Of a stretch of DNA of 64,000 nucleotides, positions 1-7,521 are shown one piece after another. The notes below the pieces were generated by a model. That model saw only the letters and a list, made by a program, of their open reading frames with translations. It had not been told where the DNA came from and searched no databases. Source of the stretch: Nitrospiraceae bacterium. Its GTDB lineage: Bacteria > Nitrospirota > Nitrospiria > Nitrospirales > Nitrospiraceae. Numbering within the stretch: position 1 is the stretch's first letter; the number at the start of each line of letters is the position of its first letter. The DNA is taken from assembly GCA_919902505.1 (NCBI GenBank), contig CAKKRE010000009.1:1-64000 (forward strand), in the 5' to 3' direction. Made by a program: the position numbers and the translations under genes.

Positions 1-37
1 GTGTGGAGCCTCGATGGCTTTTTCTCTTGCCCAAGTC

Positions 38-85
38 GTGAATTATTCAGGCTAGACCGGACCATGCATGAATAATCCGGGCTAG
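38..85. repeat. Two degenerate copies of a GGCTAG-ended repeat terminus
   Basis: Bases 38-55 and 67-85 are similar direct copies. The second, reading catgaataatccgggctag, matches the right arm of the inverted-repeat element at 21641-21659 at 17 of 19 positions by eye. This suggests that the end of a dispersed element of the 21480-21658 type lies at the left edge of the window. Confidence 0.5.
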
Positions 86-127
86 CGCCTCCTGCGCCTC
101 CAATCCTCTCGTTTCCTTCTTGCGCAT

Positions 128-162
128 TATCCATTTGGATACGCACTGTATCCACGTCGATA
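128..162. promoter_or_regulatory. Tandem 14-bp dyads, candidate operator pair
   Basis: TATCCA-TT-TGGATA (128-141) is a perfect dyad. TATCCA-CG-TCGATA (149-162) is a second copy with one mismatch between its arms. The copies start 21 bp apart, about two helical turns, which would place two dimeric regulators on the same DNA face. They lie about 150-180 bp upstream of the large membrane-protein gene at 311. The regulator is unknown and the function is inferred from symmetry and spacing only. Confidence 0.45.
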
Positions 163-310
163 CATTGTCCTACGTACTGTGCACAGCACTGTGTCAAAAG
201 CAGCCGATTTCGTTTGGGTCCAACCATCGGGTAAGTGGCACAGTACATGCTGAATTACCCTAGTGGTTAGGGGGTATGCCTAGGAACCTCACGTTTGGTG
301 GAGGTTGCGC

Positions 311-3300
311 ATGGCGTTCAAGGGTGACGATTCCACCTTTTCATTAGCCACCACAGTGACCCTGGCCCTGGCCGTGGCGGCCATGGTGTTTGTGAAGGAG
401 CCGCTCAAGAGTTCGCGACCAGTAGGGAATAGTGTCGGTCTGGGGGGAGCGGCCAGTGAATTGAAAGCCCGTGCGAGGCTATGGGAGGACCCATTTGCGG
501 CGGTTGAGAGGGATCGAGAGGTCAGAAAGAAGATTTCGGTCGCACAAACAGGCAAAGGCAAGGGGCCTCCGGGAGCGGTGACCGTATCCGTGCAGTCGGG
601 GGACGTCGATGGCGAAGGCCTGGACAGCTTGTGGAGAAAACTGAGGAACGCTGTTGAGCAAAAGGAGCAAGTCACGGCGCTCGTGGTAATGACCGGGAGC
701 GGATCGTCGGTCGAAGCCGGCGAAGCGCGCATCCGGGATCGGTACGCGGTGGGCGCGGCGCTGGAGGTCGGCTGTTTTACCCCGGACAAGGGAGAATCTA
801 TTTCCTACTTCACGTGGAGCTTCGCGACCGACTTGGGTGCTCACTCGCAATACACACCGTACGAATGGTACAGCCGCAGCAAGATTACCCCCTGTCGCAC
901 GTTCAATGTACAAGCTGGACAAGCACCAGTCCGTCAGGTGCTGGTGCTCTGGGTGAAGGCTGAAGAGTCCGAACAAATCATCCTCGCGCGCATCCATGCG
1001 CTGCTCGCAAAAGTTCGTCCATCTGACCTCGAACGCCGCATTCCAGCAAAACTAGTGGGGCCCCGCAGCTCCTCCGAGTTTCGAAGCATCCTCCAGGAAA
1101 TCCAGAGAGGGGGTAACGGCAACACCGGCGCGGGTCGACAAGATCCACAGAAATCGAAGCAATCCGGGCGAAAGACGAACGAGCCCATTGCCCTGTATTC
1201 CCCTTGGGCCACGGCCATGCCCGGCCTCCTCTCCTATGGAATGGCCAGCGGAAGCGGAAACAATGAGGGCGGGTGCCGATCCTATCTTGCGTGCAAGCAG
1301 GTGTTTGTTGAACTGCTGTCCGAGGCCGGTCTGATTCTTGAGCACGGTATCGACAGTGACGCGGTACTCTTCGAGTCCCTGTTTGATGAACTCAATCGCC
1401 GGCAAGTGACCGTGGGAGTGGACCCGATCGCCCTGATCGGAGAGTGGGATTCCTTCTATGCCCGCGCCCTCCCGCTCACGTTCAGCGCGGCAGCCTGTCG
1501 GTACATCACCGATGCGAACGCCAACAAGGACCATCCTCCCTCCAAGGCGCTCGTGGACCGATTACGTGGGAAATGTGACACCACGGAGGAAGGTATAGAT
1601 CCATTCAAGATAGGCGACCTTTCGCCACACACTCTTCACATCAGGAAGTACAGTTATCTGAGCGGGCTGGATGGGGAAACCTCAAACGATTCCTTGGGAA
1701 CATCCAAACTCAAAGACGCCGAGAAAGAAAAAGACAAGACTGACGGCGGACAGGCGAAGCTTCGCGATATTGCTTCGTATGAACGGCCTGAAGGGCCTTC
1801 GCAACTCGACTATGTTCGCCGATTGGTCGCTCGCATCGAGACTGAGGACCAGGATCAGGCCGCGAACCCCGAGGGCAGGAAGGTCAAGGCCATCGGTATT
1901 CTGGGGCGAGATGCTTACGATGCGCTCCTCATTCTTCAAGCGGTGCGGGAGCAGTTTCCGAACGCATTGTTCTTCGCCACGGATCTGGATGCACGGTACT
2001 TCCACGAAGATGAGCAGAAGTGGGCGCGCAACCTCATCGTGGTGTCCCATTTCGGCTTGCAACTGGAGTCGTCTTTGCAGGAAGCCATCCCACCTTTCCG
2101 CCACTCCCTCCAAACGTCCACGTTCTTTGCCGTCTTGCGGGCCATCGACCGGGTGGGCTATCAGCCGCCGGGGACCGGACAGAACCGCGATTCTTCCCGA
2201 TTCATCTTGCCAGGCTCTCACGGCATCGCGACGGAGTACAGCGTTTTGATTCGTCCGCGCCTCTTCGAAATTGGACGCCATGGCGCGGTCGATCTGAGTG
2301 TGGACAAGTCACGCAGTGGGGAGAAGAGCATCCATCCGGCGCGAACCGATGTCGATGGAGACACAGGAAGACTCAAACTGCCGCCGAGAATCGCCTCCCT
2401 CTGGATGGTCGGCCTACTTCTGGGTTTCCTGGCTTTGTGGGGGTATGGACGGCTCTGGAACTGGTTGACGGCTCGAGACGAACTGGATCCGACAGAACAA
2501 CGCCTCGCACGGATCCGTCGCTCAGCCTGGGTCTTCATTCCCGTCATCGGAGCGCTTTGGTTTTGGTGCCAGATCGTGCACTTCAACTATGCCGAAGATG
2601 AGCCTTTTTCCTGGTCCGACGGCATGAGCATTTGGCCCACGGAAGCCCTGCGGGTATTCGCCATCTCCCTGTGCCTGTTCTTCCAGATTAAGGCCAGCGC
2701 CGATTCCGCTAGCAATATCGACGATCTCACGAAGTCGTTTTTCCCCGATGTATCCTGTCAGTCTACCGCCGGCGGGTGGCGGAACGCCTTGAAAGGATTC
2801 TGGAGGGACTTGGACTGGATTTTCCATGGGTCCAAGCAGGACCATCCGGGCGAAGCGAGTGCGCTTTGGGGGCGCTACTGCCGAGCCCATAAATTTTCCC
2901 CGCGCATAGGGCGAGTCGCCTTGGGATTAGCTGGCTATTTCGGTTTGATCTTGCCCCTGTGCCTGTTTATGAACGATGGAGAGCTCCGTCTCTTCGTGCC
3001 CTGTCGCGGCACGTTCAGCTGCTCCGCCGACAGGGTGTTCATTATTTTGAGTGTCTTGTCTTTCCTCATTCTCAATCTAGCCGTGCTGGATGCGGTAGTC
3101 CTCTGCACAAAATGGGTTCAGGAGATGCCGGCCACCGCCGGGTTGAGTGAGATGACGCAGATCCGCCTCATCGTCGAGCGAACTAAAATCGTGAATCGAC
3201 GGATTCTGTATCCCTTCCTGGCGCTCTTCCTCTTGATCGCCGCCCGAAGCCATTACTTCGACAATTGGGATTTTCCGCCGGTCTTGATCCTAGCTCTCAC

Positions 3301-3595
3301 GGTCAACAGTCTGGTGGCTCTCGCCAGCGCCTGCATGTTATATCTGGCCGCAGTGGGAGCCAAGCGGAAGGTGCTTGCACCGCTTCAGCTGAAAGTCGAT
3401 CGTGCCCTGACTCAGCAGGAGTGTGCCGAACCAGGCGTGGATCCGGGACCGTCGAGTGATCACCTGCGGCAGATCATCAGTGAGATTGAGGCTGTGCAAC
3501 AGGGAGCCTTTGTTCCCTTCTACCAGCAGCCGGTCGTTCAAGCGACGTTGGTCGCCGCTCTGGCCTTCCTGCAATATTGGTATCTGGGTCAATAG
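311..3595 (+). CDS. Large polytopic membrane protein of unknown function with a binding-protein-like domain
   Basis: About 1094 residues. ATG 311 is preferred over TTG 305 because GGTGGAGG ends 6 nt before it. One hydrophobic segment lies at about residues 10-28, followed by a long, probably extracytoplasmic region of about 660 residues. About eight hydrophobic segments follow (roughly 693-715, 740-757, 780-796, 869-887, 909-932, 965-979, 991-1015, 1074-1094). A stretch around residues 527-600 (IGILGRDAYDALLIL, then FFATDLDAR) resembles the alternating beta/alpha pattern of type I periplasmic-binding folds. That assignment is an inference. No catalytic motif was recognised. The gene is alone in its direction, with tandem dyads upstream. 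The family was not identified; a sensor or transport role is possible but unproven. Confidence 0.85.
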   Translation: MAFKGDDSTFSLATTVTLALAVAAMVFVKEPLKSSRPVGNSVGLGGAASELKARARLWEDPFAAVERDREVRKKISVAQTGKGKGPPGAVTVSVQSGDVDGEGLDSLWRKLRNAVEQKEQVTALVVMTGSGSSVEAGEARIRDRYAVGAALEVGCFTPDKGESISYFTWSFATDLGAHSQYTPYEWYSRSKITPCRTFNVQAGQAPVRQVLVLWVKAEESEQIILARIHALLAKVRPSDLERRIPAKLVGPRSSSEFRSILQEIQRGGNGNTGAGRQDPQKSKQSGRKTNEPIALYSPWATAMPGLLSYGMASGSGNNEGGCRSYLACKQVFVELLSEAGLILEHGIDSDAVLFESLFDELNRRQVTVGVDPIALIGEWDSFYARALPLTFSAAACRYITDANANKDHPPSKALVDRLRGKCDTTEEGIDPFKIGDLSPHTLHIRKYSYLSGLDGETSNDSLGTSKLKDAEKEKDKTDGGQAKLRDIASYERPEGPSQLDYVRRLVARIETEDQDQAANPEGRKVKAIGILGRDAYDALLILQAVREQFPNALFFATDLDARYFHEDEQKWARNLIVVSHFGLQLESSLQEAIPPFRHSLQTSTFFAVLRAIDRVGYQPPGTGQNRDSSRFILPGSHGIATEYSVLIRPRLFEIGRHGAVDLSVDKSRSGEKSIHPARTDVDGDTGRLKLPPRIASLWMVGLLLGFLALWGYGRLWNWLTARDELDPTEQRLARIRRSAWVFIPVIGALWFWCQIVHFNYAEDEPFSWSDGMSIWPTEALRVFAISLCLFFQIKASADSASNIDDLTKSFFPDVSCQSTAGGWRNALKGFWRDLDWIFHGSKQDHPGEASALWGRYCRAHKFSPRIGRVALGLAGYFGLILPLCLFMNDGELRLFVPCRGTFSCSADRVFIILSVLSFLILNLAVLDAVVLCTKWVQEMPATAGLSEMTQIRLIVERTKIVNRRILYPFLALFLLIAARSHYFDNWDFPPVLILALTVNSLVALASACMLYLAAVGAKRKVLAPLQLKVDRALTQQECAEPGVDPGPSSDHLRQIISEIEAVQQGAFVPFYQQPVVQATLVAALAFLQYWYLGQ

Positions 3596-3663
3596 GGTCT
3601 CGCCTTCCCGTGACATCAACGTACCCTCCCAGAGAAACACTCTGCTAGCGGAGATGCGAGTCC

Positions 3664-4377
3664 ATGCGTATCGATAAGCTCGGCGGCCTCACGGTCCGCC
3701 TGACGGGCGGCACTGACGATAAGGGTGGGGGCAACGGCCCGCTGGTGGTGCTGCTCCATGGTTTCGGTGCGCCGGGCGACGACCTCGTGCCACTCAGTGA
3801 GTATCTCGATGCGCCTACCGGCACGCGCTTTCTCTTTCCTGAAGCCCCGATTTCCATCCCGATGGGTTTCGGCGATTCGCGCGCATGGTGGATGATCGAC
3901 ATGGCCCGCATCCAGGCGGATCGGGCAGCGGGCAAAGTCCGCGACATGTCCGGCGAAATTCCGCGCGGGTTGCCTGAAGCGCGGGAGCGCATGACGGTGC
4001 TGCTGGATGAGATACACAAGAAACTCGGCGCCGATCCCAAGCGCACGGTGTTAGGCGGCTTTTCGCAAGGGGCGATGCTGTCTTGTGACGCATTGCTCCA
4101 CAGCAACCAGCCCTATGCCGGACTCATCCAGCTCTCCGGGACCCTGGTGGCAAAACAGGAGTGGGCGCCATTGCTGGCAAAGCGCAAAGGCCTGCCGCTG
4201 TTTCAGAGCCACGGCACGCAGGATCCGATCCTGCCCTACGCCATGGCCGAGCGATTGCGCGATGAATTTCTCCAGGCCGACGTGGCAGTCGATTGGCAGC
4301 CGTTTCGAGGCGGCCATGAAATTCCTGAACCGGTCTTGCGGAAGCTGGGCAGCTTTTTGTTGAAGACGGTGCGATAG
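3664..4377 (+). CDS. Phospholipase/carboxylesterase-type alpha/beta hydrolase
   Basis: This 237-residue cytoplasmic hydrolase resembles the YpfH/Est family (phospholipase/carboxylesterase, PF02230), which cleaves short-chain esters. LLHGFGAPGDD near residue 31 forms the oxyanion-side loop. The nucleophile Ser134 is in GGFSQGAM, Asp187 is in GTQDPIL and His218 is in GGHEIPE, which completes the triad. The length fits the family. There is no signal peptide. It ends 7 bp before the next hydrolase gene, so the two are probably co-transcribed. The natural substrate cannot be told from sequence. Confidence 0.9.
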   Translation: MRIDKLGGLTVRLTGGTDDKGGGNGPLVVLLHGFGAPGDDLVPLSEYLDAPTGTRFLFPEAPISIPMGFGDSRAWWMIDMARIQADRAAGKVRDMSGEIPRGLPEARERMTVLLDEIHKKLGADPKRTVLGGFSQGAMLSCDALLHSNQPYAGLIQLSGTLVAKQEWAPLLAKRKGLPLFQSHGTQDPILPYAMAERLRDEFLQADVAVDWQPFRGGHEIPEPVLRKLGSFLLKTVR

Positions 4378-4384
4378 GCTCACG

Positions 4385-5176
4385 ATGGATGCGTTCACAC
4401 TCACCGGTGCAGACGGCACCATGCTCCGTGGCGATCGCCTCGAAGGCAAGGATCGTCAGATTCTGTTCATCACCGGGTTTTTGTCCAAGCGGTGGGGCAA
4501 CAAGAGCAAGGCGCTGGCGCAATGGTGCCGGGAACGGGGCTGGGGCTTCTGCTGCTTCGACTTTCGCGGCTGGGGCGATTCGGGAGGAGCCTGGGGCGAG
4601 TATCGTCTGCTGCAATGGTTGGAAGACGCTGAAGCCGTCACGAAAATGCTGAACGATGGTCCAGATCTTACCCACCCTCCCCAGGCGCGCCGAGACACGC
4701 CTTCTCCCCGGGTGACGATTGTCGGCAATTCCCTCGGCGGATGGCTGGCCTGGCTGGTGGCACAGGAACAGCCGGCGGTGGAAGAATTGATCCTGATCGC
4801 CCCGGCGTTCAATATGATGGACCTGCGCGCGTCGCAGATTTCCGCCGAGCGGCGTGAGCGGTGGCAGGCGACCGGGTCCATGCCCTGGGACGACGAGCCC
4901 ATGCATCGGGATGCGCCGATTCCCTGGCATTGGGTCGAGGACAGCCAGGCGCTCTGGAGCCGTCGCTTCACCATGCCGCGTCGCGTCAAGGCGACCATTC
5001 TGCATGGGCTACAGGATGCGGTGATCAAACCAGACGGAAGCTGGGCCTTCGTGCAGCAGGTGCTGTCGCAGGATCCTGAATTTCCCATCGAAGTCCTATT
5101 CAAAACCGGTGATCACCGTCTGAGCAGTCCCGACCATTTGGAGACCGTGCGACGGCTTGTGCTGAGAGGTCGATAG
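4385..5176 (+). CDS. Alpha/beta hydrolase (serine aminopeptidase/lipase-like)
   Basis: A 263-residue alpha/beta hydrolase with nucleophile Ser116 in GNSLGGW, Asp211 in LQDAVI and His244 in GDHRL. The triad is complete and the protein is cytoplasmic. The region FITGFLSKRWGNKS near residue 30 and the DFRGWGDS loop fit the Hydrolase_4/BAAT-like group. The last 66 bp, which encode the catalytic His and the C-terminus, are duplicated imperfectly at 6042-6107 beyond the toxin-antitoxin genes. This indicates that DNA was inserted at the 3' end of this gene (see findings). The substrate is unknown. Confidence 0.88.
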   Translation: MDAFTLTGADGTMLRGDRLEGKDRQILFITGFLSKRWGNKSKALAQWCRERGWGFCCFDFRGWGDSGGAWGEYRLLQWLEDAEAVTKMLNDGPDLTHPPQARRDTPSPRVTIVGNSLGGWLAWLVAQEQPAVEELILIAPAFNMMDLRASQISAERRERWQATGSMPWDDEPMHRDAPIPWHWVEDSQALWSRRFTMPRRVKATILHGLQDAVIKPDGSWAFVQQVLSQDPEFPIEVLFKTGDHRLSSPDHLETVRRLVLRGR

Positions 5177-5222
5177 CACGGGCTGGCTGTTGATCAGCAT
5201 GGATGGTCAGTGTTCGCATCGC

Positions 5223-5251
5223 TTGATGGCATGCCATGTCTGCGCTATACT
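5223..5251 (+). promoter_or_regulatory. Sigma70-type promoter of the toxin-antitoxin operon
   Basis: TTGATG (5223-5228), a 17-nt spacer, then TATACT (5246-5251). It is one of the best matches to a vegetative promoter in the window and lies 50 bp upstream of the antitoxin start. Confidence 0.7.
5226..5237. promoter_or_regulatory. 12-bp palindrome inside the TA promoter, candidate antitoxin operator
   Basis: ATGGCATGCCAT is a perfect 12-bp palindrome that overlaps the -35 hexamer and the start of the spacer. Type II antitoxins of the AbrB/MazE fold normally repress their own operon by binding such sites. Binding here would block RNA polymerase directly. Assignment as the operator is inferred. 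Confidence 0.55.
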
Positions 5252-5300
5252 GAAAATCTGAAACTGTCTGAATATCGCACATTTCACAGAAGGAGGCGCT

Positions 5301-5564
5301 GTGCCAACCGTCAAAGTGTGGGGGAGGGGGCAGCTGACGATTCCGGCCTCCATTCGAAAAGAGCTCCGTCTGGAAGAAGACGTGTCCCTGACTGTCGTCA
5401 AGGTCGGAGAGGTGTTGCTCCTCACGCCGCGGCCGCTCATCGGAGATGCCGTCGCGAAAAAGGTCGCGCGGGCGATGAAGAAAACCGGACTGAAGCTGGA
5501 CGATCTCTTGGCGGACCTTAAAGAACAGCGGGAACGGTACAATCGGGAGCGAAATGGAGCGTAA
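5301..5564 (+). CDS. AbrB/MazE-fold antitoxin
   Basis: An 87-residue protein. The N-terminal swapped-hairpin AbrB domain (residues 1-50) begins PTVKVWGRGQLTIPASIRKEL, the typical VxxRGQxTIPxxIRxxL pattern. The C-terminal helical tail would bind the toxin. The start is GTG at 5301 with a strong AAGGAGG at 5290-5296. The toxin gene overlaps the 3' end by 11 bp. The product should neutralise the PIN ribonuclease and repress its own promoter, where a palindrome is present. The family and pairing are well established; the partner specificity is inferred. Confidence 0.88.
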   Translation: MPTVKVWGRGQLTIPASIRKELRLEEDVSLTVVKVGEVLLLTPRPLIGDAVAKKVARAMKKTGLKLDDLLADLKEQRERYNRERNGA

Positions 5565-6006
5565 ACGATGGCGTGTCTTTCTCGATACGAGCGCACTGAT
5601 TGCAGGGGTCGTGTCTCCGACGGGCGCAGCCAGGGAAGTGCTCCGACTGGCCGAAGCAAGAGTCATCGAGCTGGTTGTATCCAGACAGGTTCTGGTGGAA
5701 GCGGAGCGGAATCTCGCGTCAAAACTTCCGTTAGTGCTGGATGACTACCATCTGCTGCTCCGCCGTCTGGAGCCGGTGGTTGTCGAAGATCCTCCTCGTG
5801 CAGCCGCGCAAGAGGCCGCTCGCGTCATTCATCGGAACGATGCGCCGATTCTTGCGGCGGCGCGCATTGCGGCGGTAGATTATCTTGTCACGTGGAATAC
5901 GCGGGACTTCCTCACAGACCGCGCGCGGGATTGGGCCTCGTTTCCGGCACTGACACCCGGTGAATTCCTTCGAGCGTTTCGAGACGTGCTCGGCAAGGAA
6001 GGTTAA
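5554..6006 (+). CDS. PIN-domain toxin (COG1569-type ribonuclease)
   Basis: A 150-residue PIN-domain protein. Acidic residues that would coordinate Mg2+ are visible: Asp in FLDTSALIAG near residue 10, Glu near residue 49 (VLVEAERN), Asp in NDAPILAAA near residue 92, and Asp in TWNTRDF near residue 117. This matches the putative toxin PIN family that pairs with AbrB-fold antitoxins. It overlaps the antitoxin gene by 11 bp, which is typical translational coupling. Toxicity and RNA target are not shown by sequence. The pair lies between two copies of the neighbouring hydrolase 3' end. Confidence 0.88.
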   Translation: MERKRWRVFLDTSALIAGVVSPTGAAREVLRLAEARVIELVVSRQVLVEAERNLASKLPLVLDDYHLLLRRLEPVVVEDPPRAAAQEAARVIHRNDAPILAAARIAAVDYLVTWNTRDFLTDRARDWASFPALTPGEFLRAFRDVLGKEG

Positions 6007-6041
6007 CTCCGAGAGCCGTTGGACGCCGATGCGGAGCTCGG

Positions 6042-6107
6042 GATCACCGATTGAGCAGCCCGGACCATTTGGAGACGTTTCGTCGGGTGGTTATGCGATC
6101 ACGATAG
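6042..6107 (+). pseudogene. Orphan duplicate of the alpha/beta hydrolase 3' end
   Basis: These 66 bp align without gaps to 5111-5176, the last 21 codons plus stop of the hydrolase. By eye 50 of 66 bases and 17 of 21 residues match (it reads DHRLSSPDHLETFRRVVMRSR then TAG). Most differences are synonymous, so this copy evolved as coding sequence before it was cut off from its gene. Nothing upstream of the GAT codon matches. It marks the far boundary of the toxin-antitoxin insertion. Confidence 0.8.
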
Positions 6108-6117
6108 GGACGAGCCC

Positions 6118-6285
6118 ATGCTTGTCTTGATCCACAAAGAATGCGGTGGCCCGGCGCTGGACGAATCGCCGGTCGGCGAAGTGTGCGCGATTCCGGTGAG
6201 TCAATTCCCGTTTTCCTGCTTTACCTGCTTGGAAGACATCCTCGATGAATCTGAAGTGCGGCTCACCGAAGATCTCGGCATCTAG
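6118..6285 (+). CDS. Small protein of unknown function (55 aa)
   Basis: ATG 6118 to TAG 6285. The product begins MLVLIHKECGGPALDE and contains a second cysteine pair in FSCFTCLED, so it has a CGG...CFTC arrangement compatible with metal binding, plus an acidic C-terminus. It begins 11 bp after the orphan hydrolase stop codon, so it was probably the gene following the hydrolase before the TA insertion. Its stop TAG overlaps the first base of a dispersed repeat (GCAGGATGC). The family was not recognised. The codon usage and regular composition look real. Confidence 0.6.
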   Translation: MLVLIHKECGGPALDESPVGEVCAIPVSQFPFSCFTCLEDILDESEVRLTEDLGI

Positions 6286-6442
6286 CAGGATGCGGAAAAA
6301 GTCCGCCAGCGGCGTTCTCGACACCCGTGAAGCGTGAATCGTGAAGCGTATCTCGCGAGCATGTCGCAGCCGATTCTGCAACGAGAGACGAACGACGTTT
6401 CACGAACGACGGACGAGGGGACGGCCTTTTTGCGCATCCTGC
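6285..6442. repeat. Dispersed palindromic repeat, copy R1
   Basis: The left arm GCAGGATGCGGAAAAAGTCC begins at the last base of the 55-aa gene's stop codon. The right arm, near 6420-6442, reads back as its approximate reverse complement (CCTTTTTGCGCATCCTGC). The interior carries GTGAAGCGTGAA and TTCACGAACGACGG motifs, as do copies R3 and R5. It has no coding capacity. Confidence 0.75.
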
Positions 6443-6632
6443 GGGTTATTGTCCAATCGACACGGCGCATGAGTGGATCGTCATGTATTGCGTACCAATC
6501 GAGTGTTTCCGCAGCCTGCCAGGGGCAGAGGCCAGGCGTCGCTCGGCTCTCGTTCCTTCTCGCGTTCAGTGGAAATTCCGGAAGCATCCAGGTAAGGTGT
6601 CGCGCAGCTTATTGCACAGAAAAGAGGCATCG
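6443..6632. other. Gap between repeat R1 and the HugZ-like gene
   Basis: An open frame continues upstream of the chosen HugZ-like start to ATG 6483, but that extension looks like noncoding sequence and lacks a ribosome binding site. No other feature was seen. With R1 this makes a gene-free stretch of about 350 bp. Confidence 0.4.
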
Positions 6633-7439
6633 TTGTCATCCACGCAACAACATAACAGCGGGCCGGATTCCGACGGTCCTGAGGTTCCTGAACCCTCCCA
6701 TGCCGAGCGGGCGAAGACCCTGGTCTATCTGCAACAGACGGGCGGGCTCTCGACTATTTCGCGCAAGCAGCCCGGTTGGCCGTTCGGCTCGGTGATGCCC
6801 TATGGGTTGGACGACCAGGGGCAGCCGTTGTTTCTCATCAGTACCATGGCGATGCACACGCAAAACCTCCTCGGCGATCCTCGCGCCAGTTTGCTCGTGA
6901 CGCCGCCGGAAAGCAGAACCGATCCCCTGGGCGCTGCCCGTGTCACGTTGATGGGGTCGGTGACGCGTGTGCCGAAAGAAGAGAGCGCCCCGGTTCGCGA
7001 ACGGTATCTGGCGCGTCATGCCAATGCGGCCTATTGGGTGGACTTCAACGACTTCGGTTTCTTTCGCATGGCAATCGCAGATATCTATTTCGTCGGCGGC
7101 TTCGGTTCGATGGGCTGGGTCGCGCCTGCGGATTATGCGGTGGCCGCAGTGGACCCGCTTGCCGACGAGGCATCGGGGTTGATCCGAGACATGAATGAGC
7201 AGCACACAGCCACGCTGTTGCTCCTGGCCCGGGTGTATGGCAAGGTGGAGGCGCAGCAGGTGAGCGTGACCCAGCTTGATCGGCTGGGCTTTCATCTGCG
7301 GATCAAAACGGCCGAGCGGATGCAAGGGGGACGGGTGGCGTTCACCAGCCCGGTTCGCAACGCATCGGAAGTCAGGGCCGGGCTGACCGATTTGGCCGCT
7401 CAGGCGAAGGCCGGCGCCGAACTCATCCATTCGCTGTAG
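6633..7439 (+). CDS. HugZ-like pyridoxamine 5'-phosphate oxidase-fold protein
   Basis: About 268 residues from TTG 6633, chosen for the AAAGAGGC just upstream and because homology-like sequence (SHAERAKTLVYLQQTGGLST) begins shortly after. An upstream ATG at 6483 is possible but unlikely. The N-terminal split-barrel FMN/heme-binding domain spans roughly residues 25-165. The C-terminal DUF2470-like domain spans about residues 180-265 (MNEQHTATLLLLARVYG, then LDRLGFHLRI). This two-domain layout is that of HugZ-type heme-degrading or heme-binding proteins. The specific activity is not established. It is probably cytoplasmic. Confidence 0.85.
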   Translation: MSSTQQHNSGPDSDGPEVPEPSHAERAKTLVYLQQTGGLSTISRKQPGWPFGSVMPYGLDDQGQPLFLISTMAMHTQNLLGDPRASLLVTPPESRTDPLGAARVTLMGSVTRVPKEESAPVRERYLARHANAAYWVDFNDFGFFRMAIADIYFVGGFGSMGWVAPADYAVAAVDPLADEASGLIRDMNEQHTATLLLLARVYGKVEAQQVSVTQLDRLGFHLRIKTAERMQGGRVAFTSPVRNASEVRAGLTDLAAQAKAGAELIHSL

Positions 7440-7521
7440 CGACGCGCGGACAATATTTCGTGAACGATCCTTGGGGATCGTATACTTCTCAACTCAGCAA
7501 GATCATTAGATAGGGGAGCGC

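Larger units (their letters stand above)
1..310. other. Intergenic region left of the first gene
   Basis: No convincing coding sequence was found here. The stretch holds two similar copies of a motif ending in GGCTAG (38-55 and 67-85), a pair of 14-bp dyads (128-141 and 149-162), a 10-bp palindrome CTGTGCACAG (177-186), and a good ribosome binding site (GGTGGAGG, 297-304) for the gene starting at 311. It reads as a regulatory region joined to the end of a dispersed repeat. No clear sigma70 -35/-10 pair could be assigned. Confidence 0.6.

Noticed and set aside
6091-6381. 96-codon minus-strand open frame
   Set aside because: It spans the orphan hydrolase end, the 55-aa gene and repeat R1, three unrelated pieces, so it cannot be an evolved gene.
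7465-7486. CGATCC/GGATCG hairpin followed by TATACT before ettA as a terminator or promoter
   Set aside because: There is no T-run for a terminator, and no -35 at a workable distance from the TATACT, so neither call is supportable.
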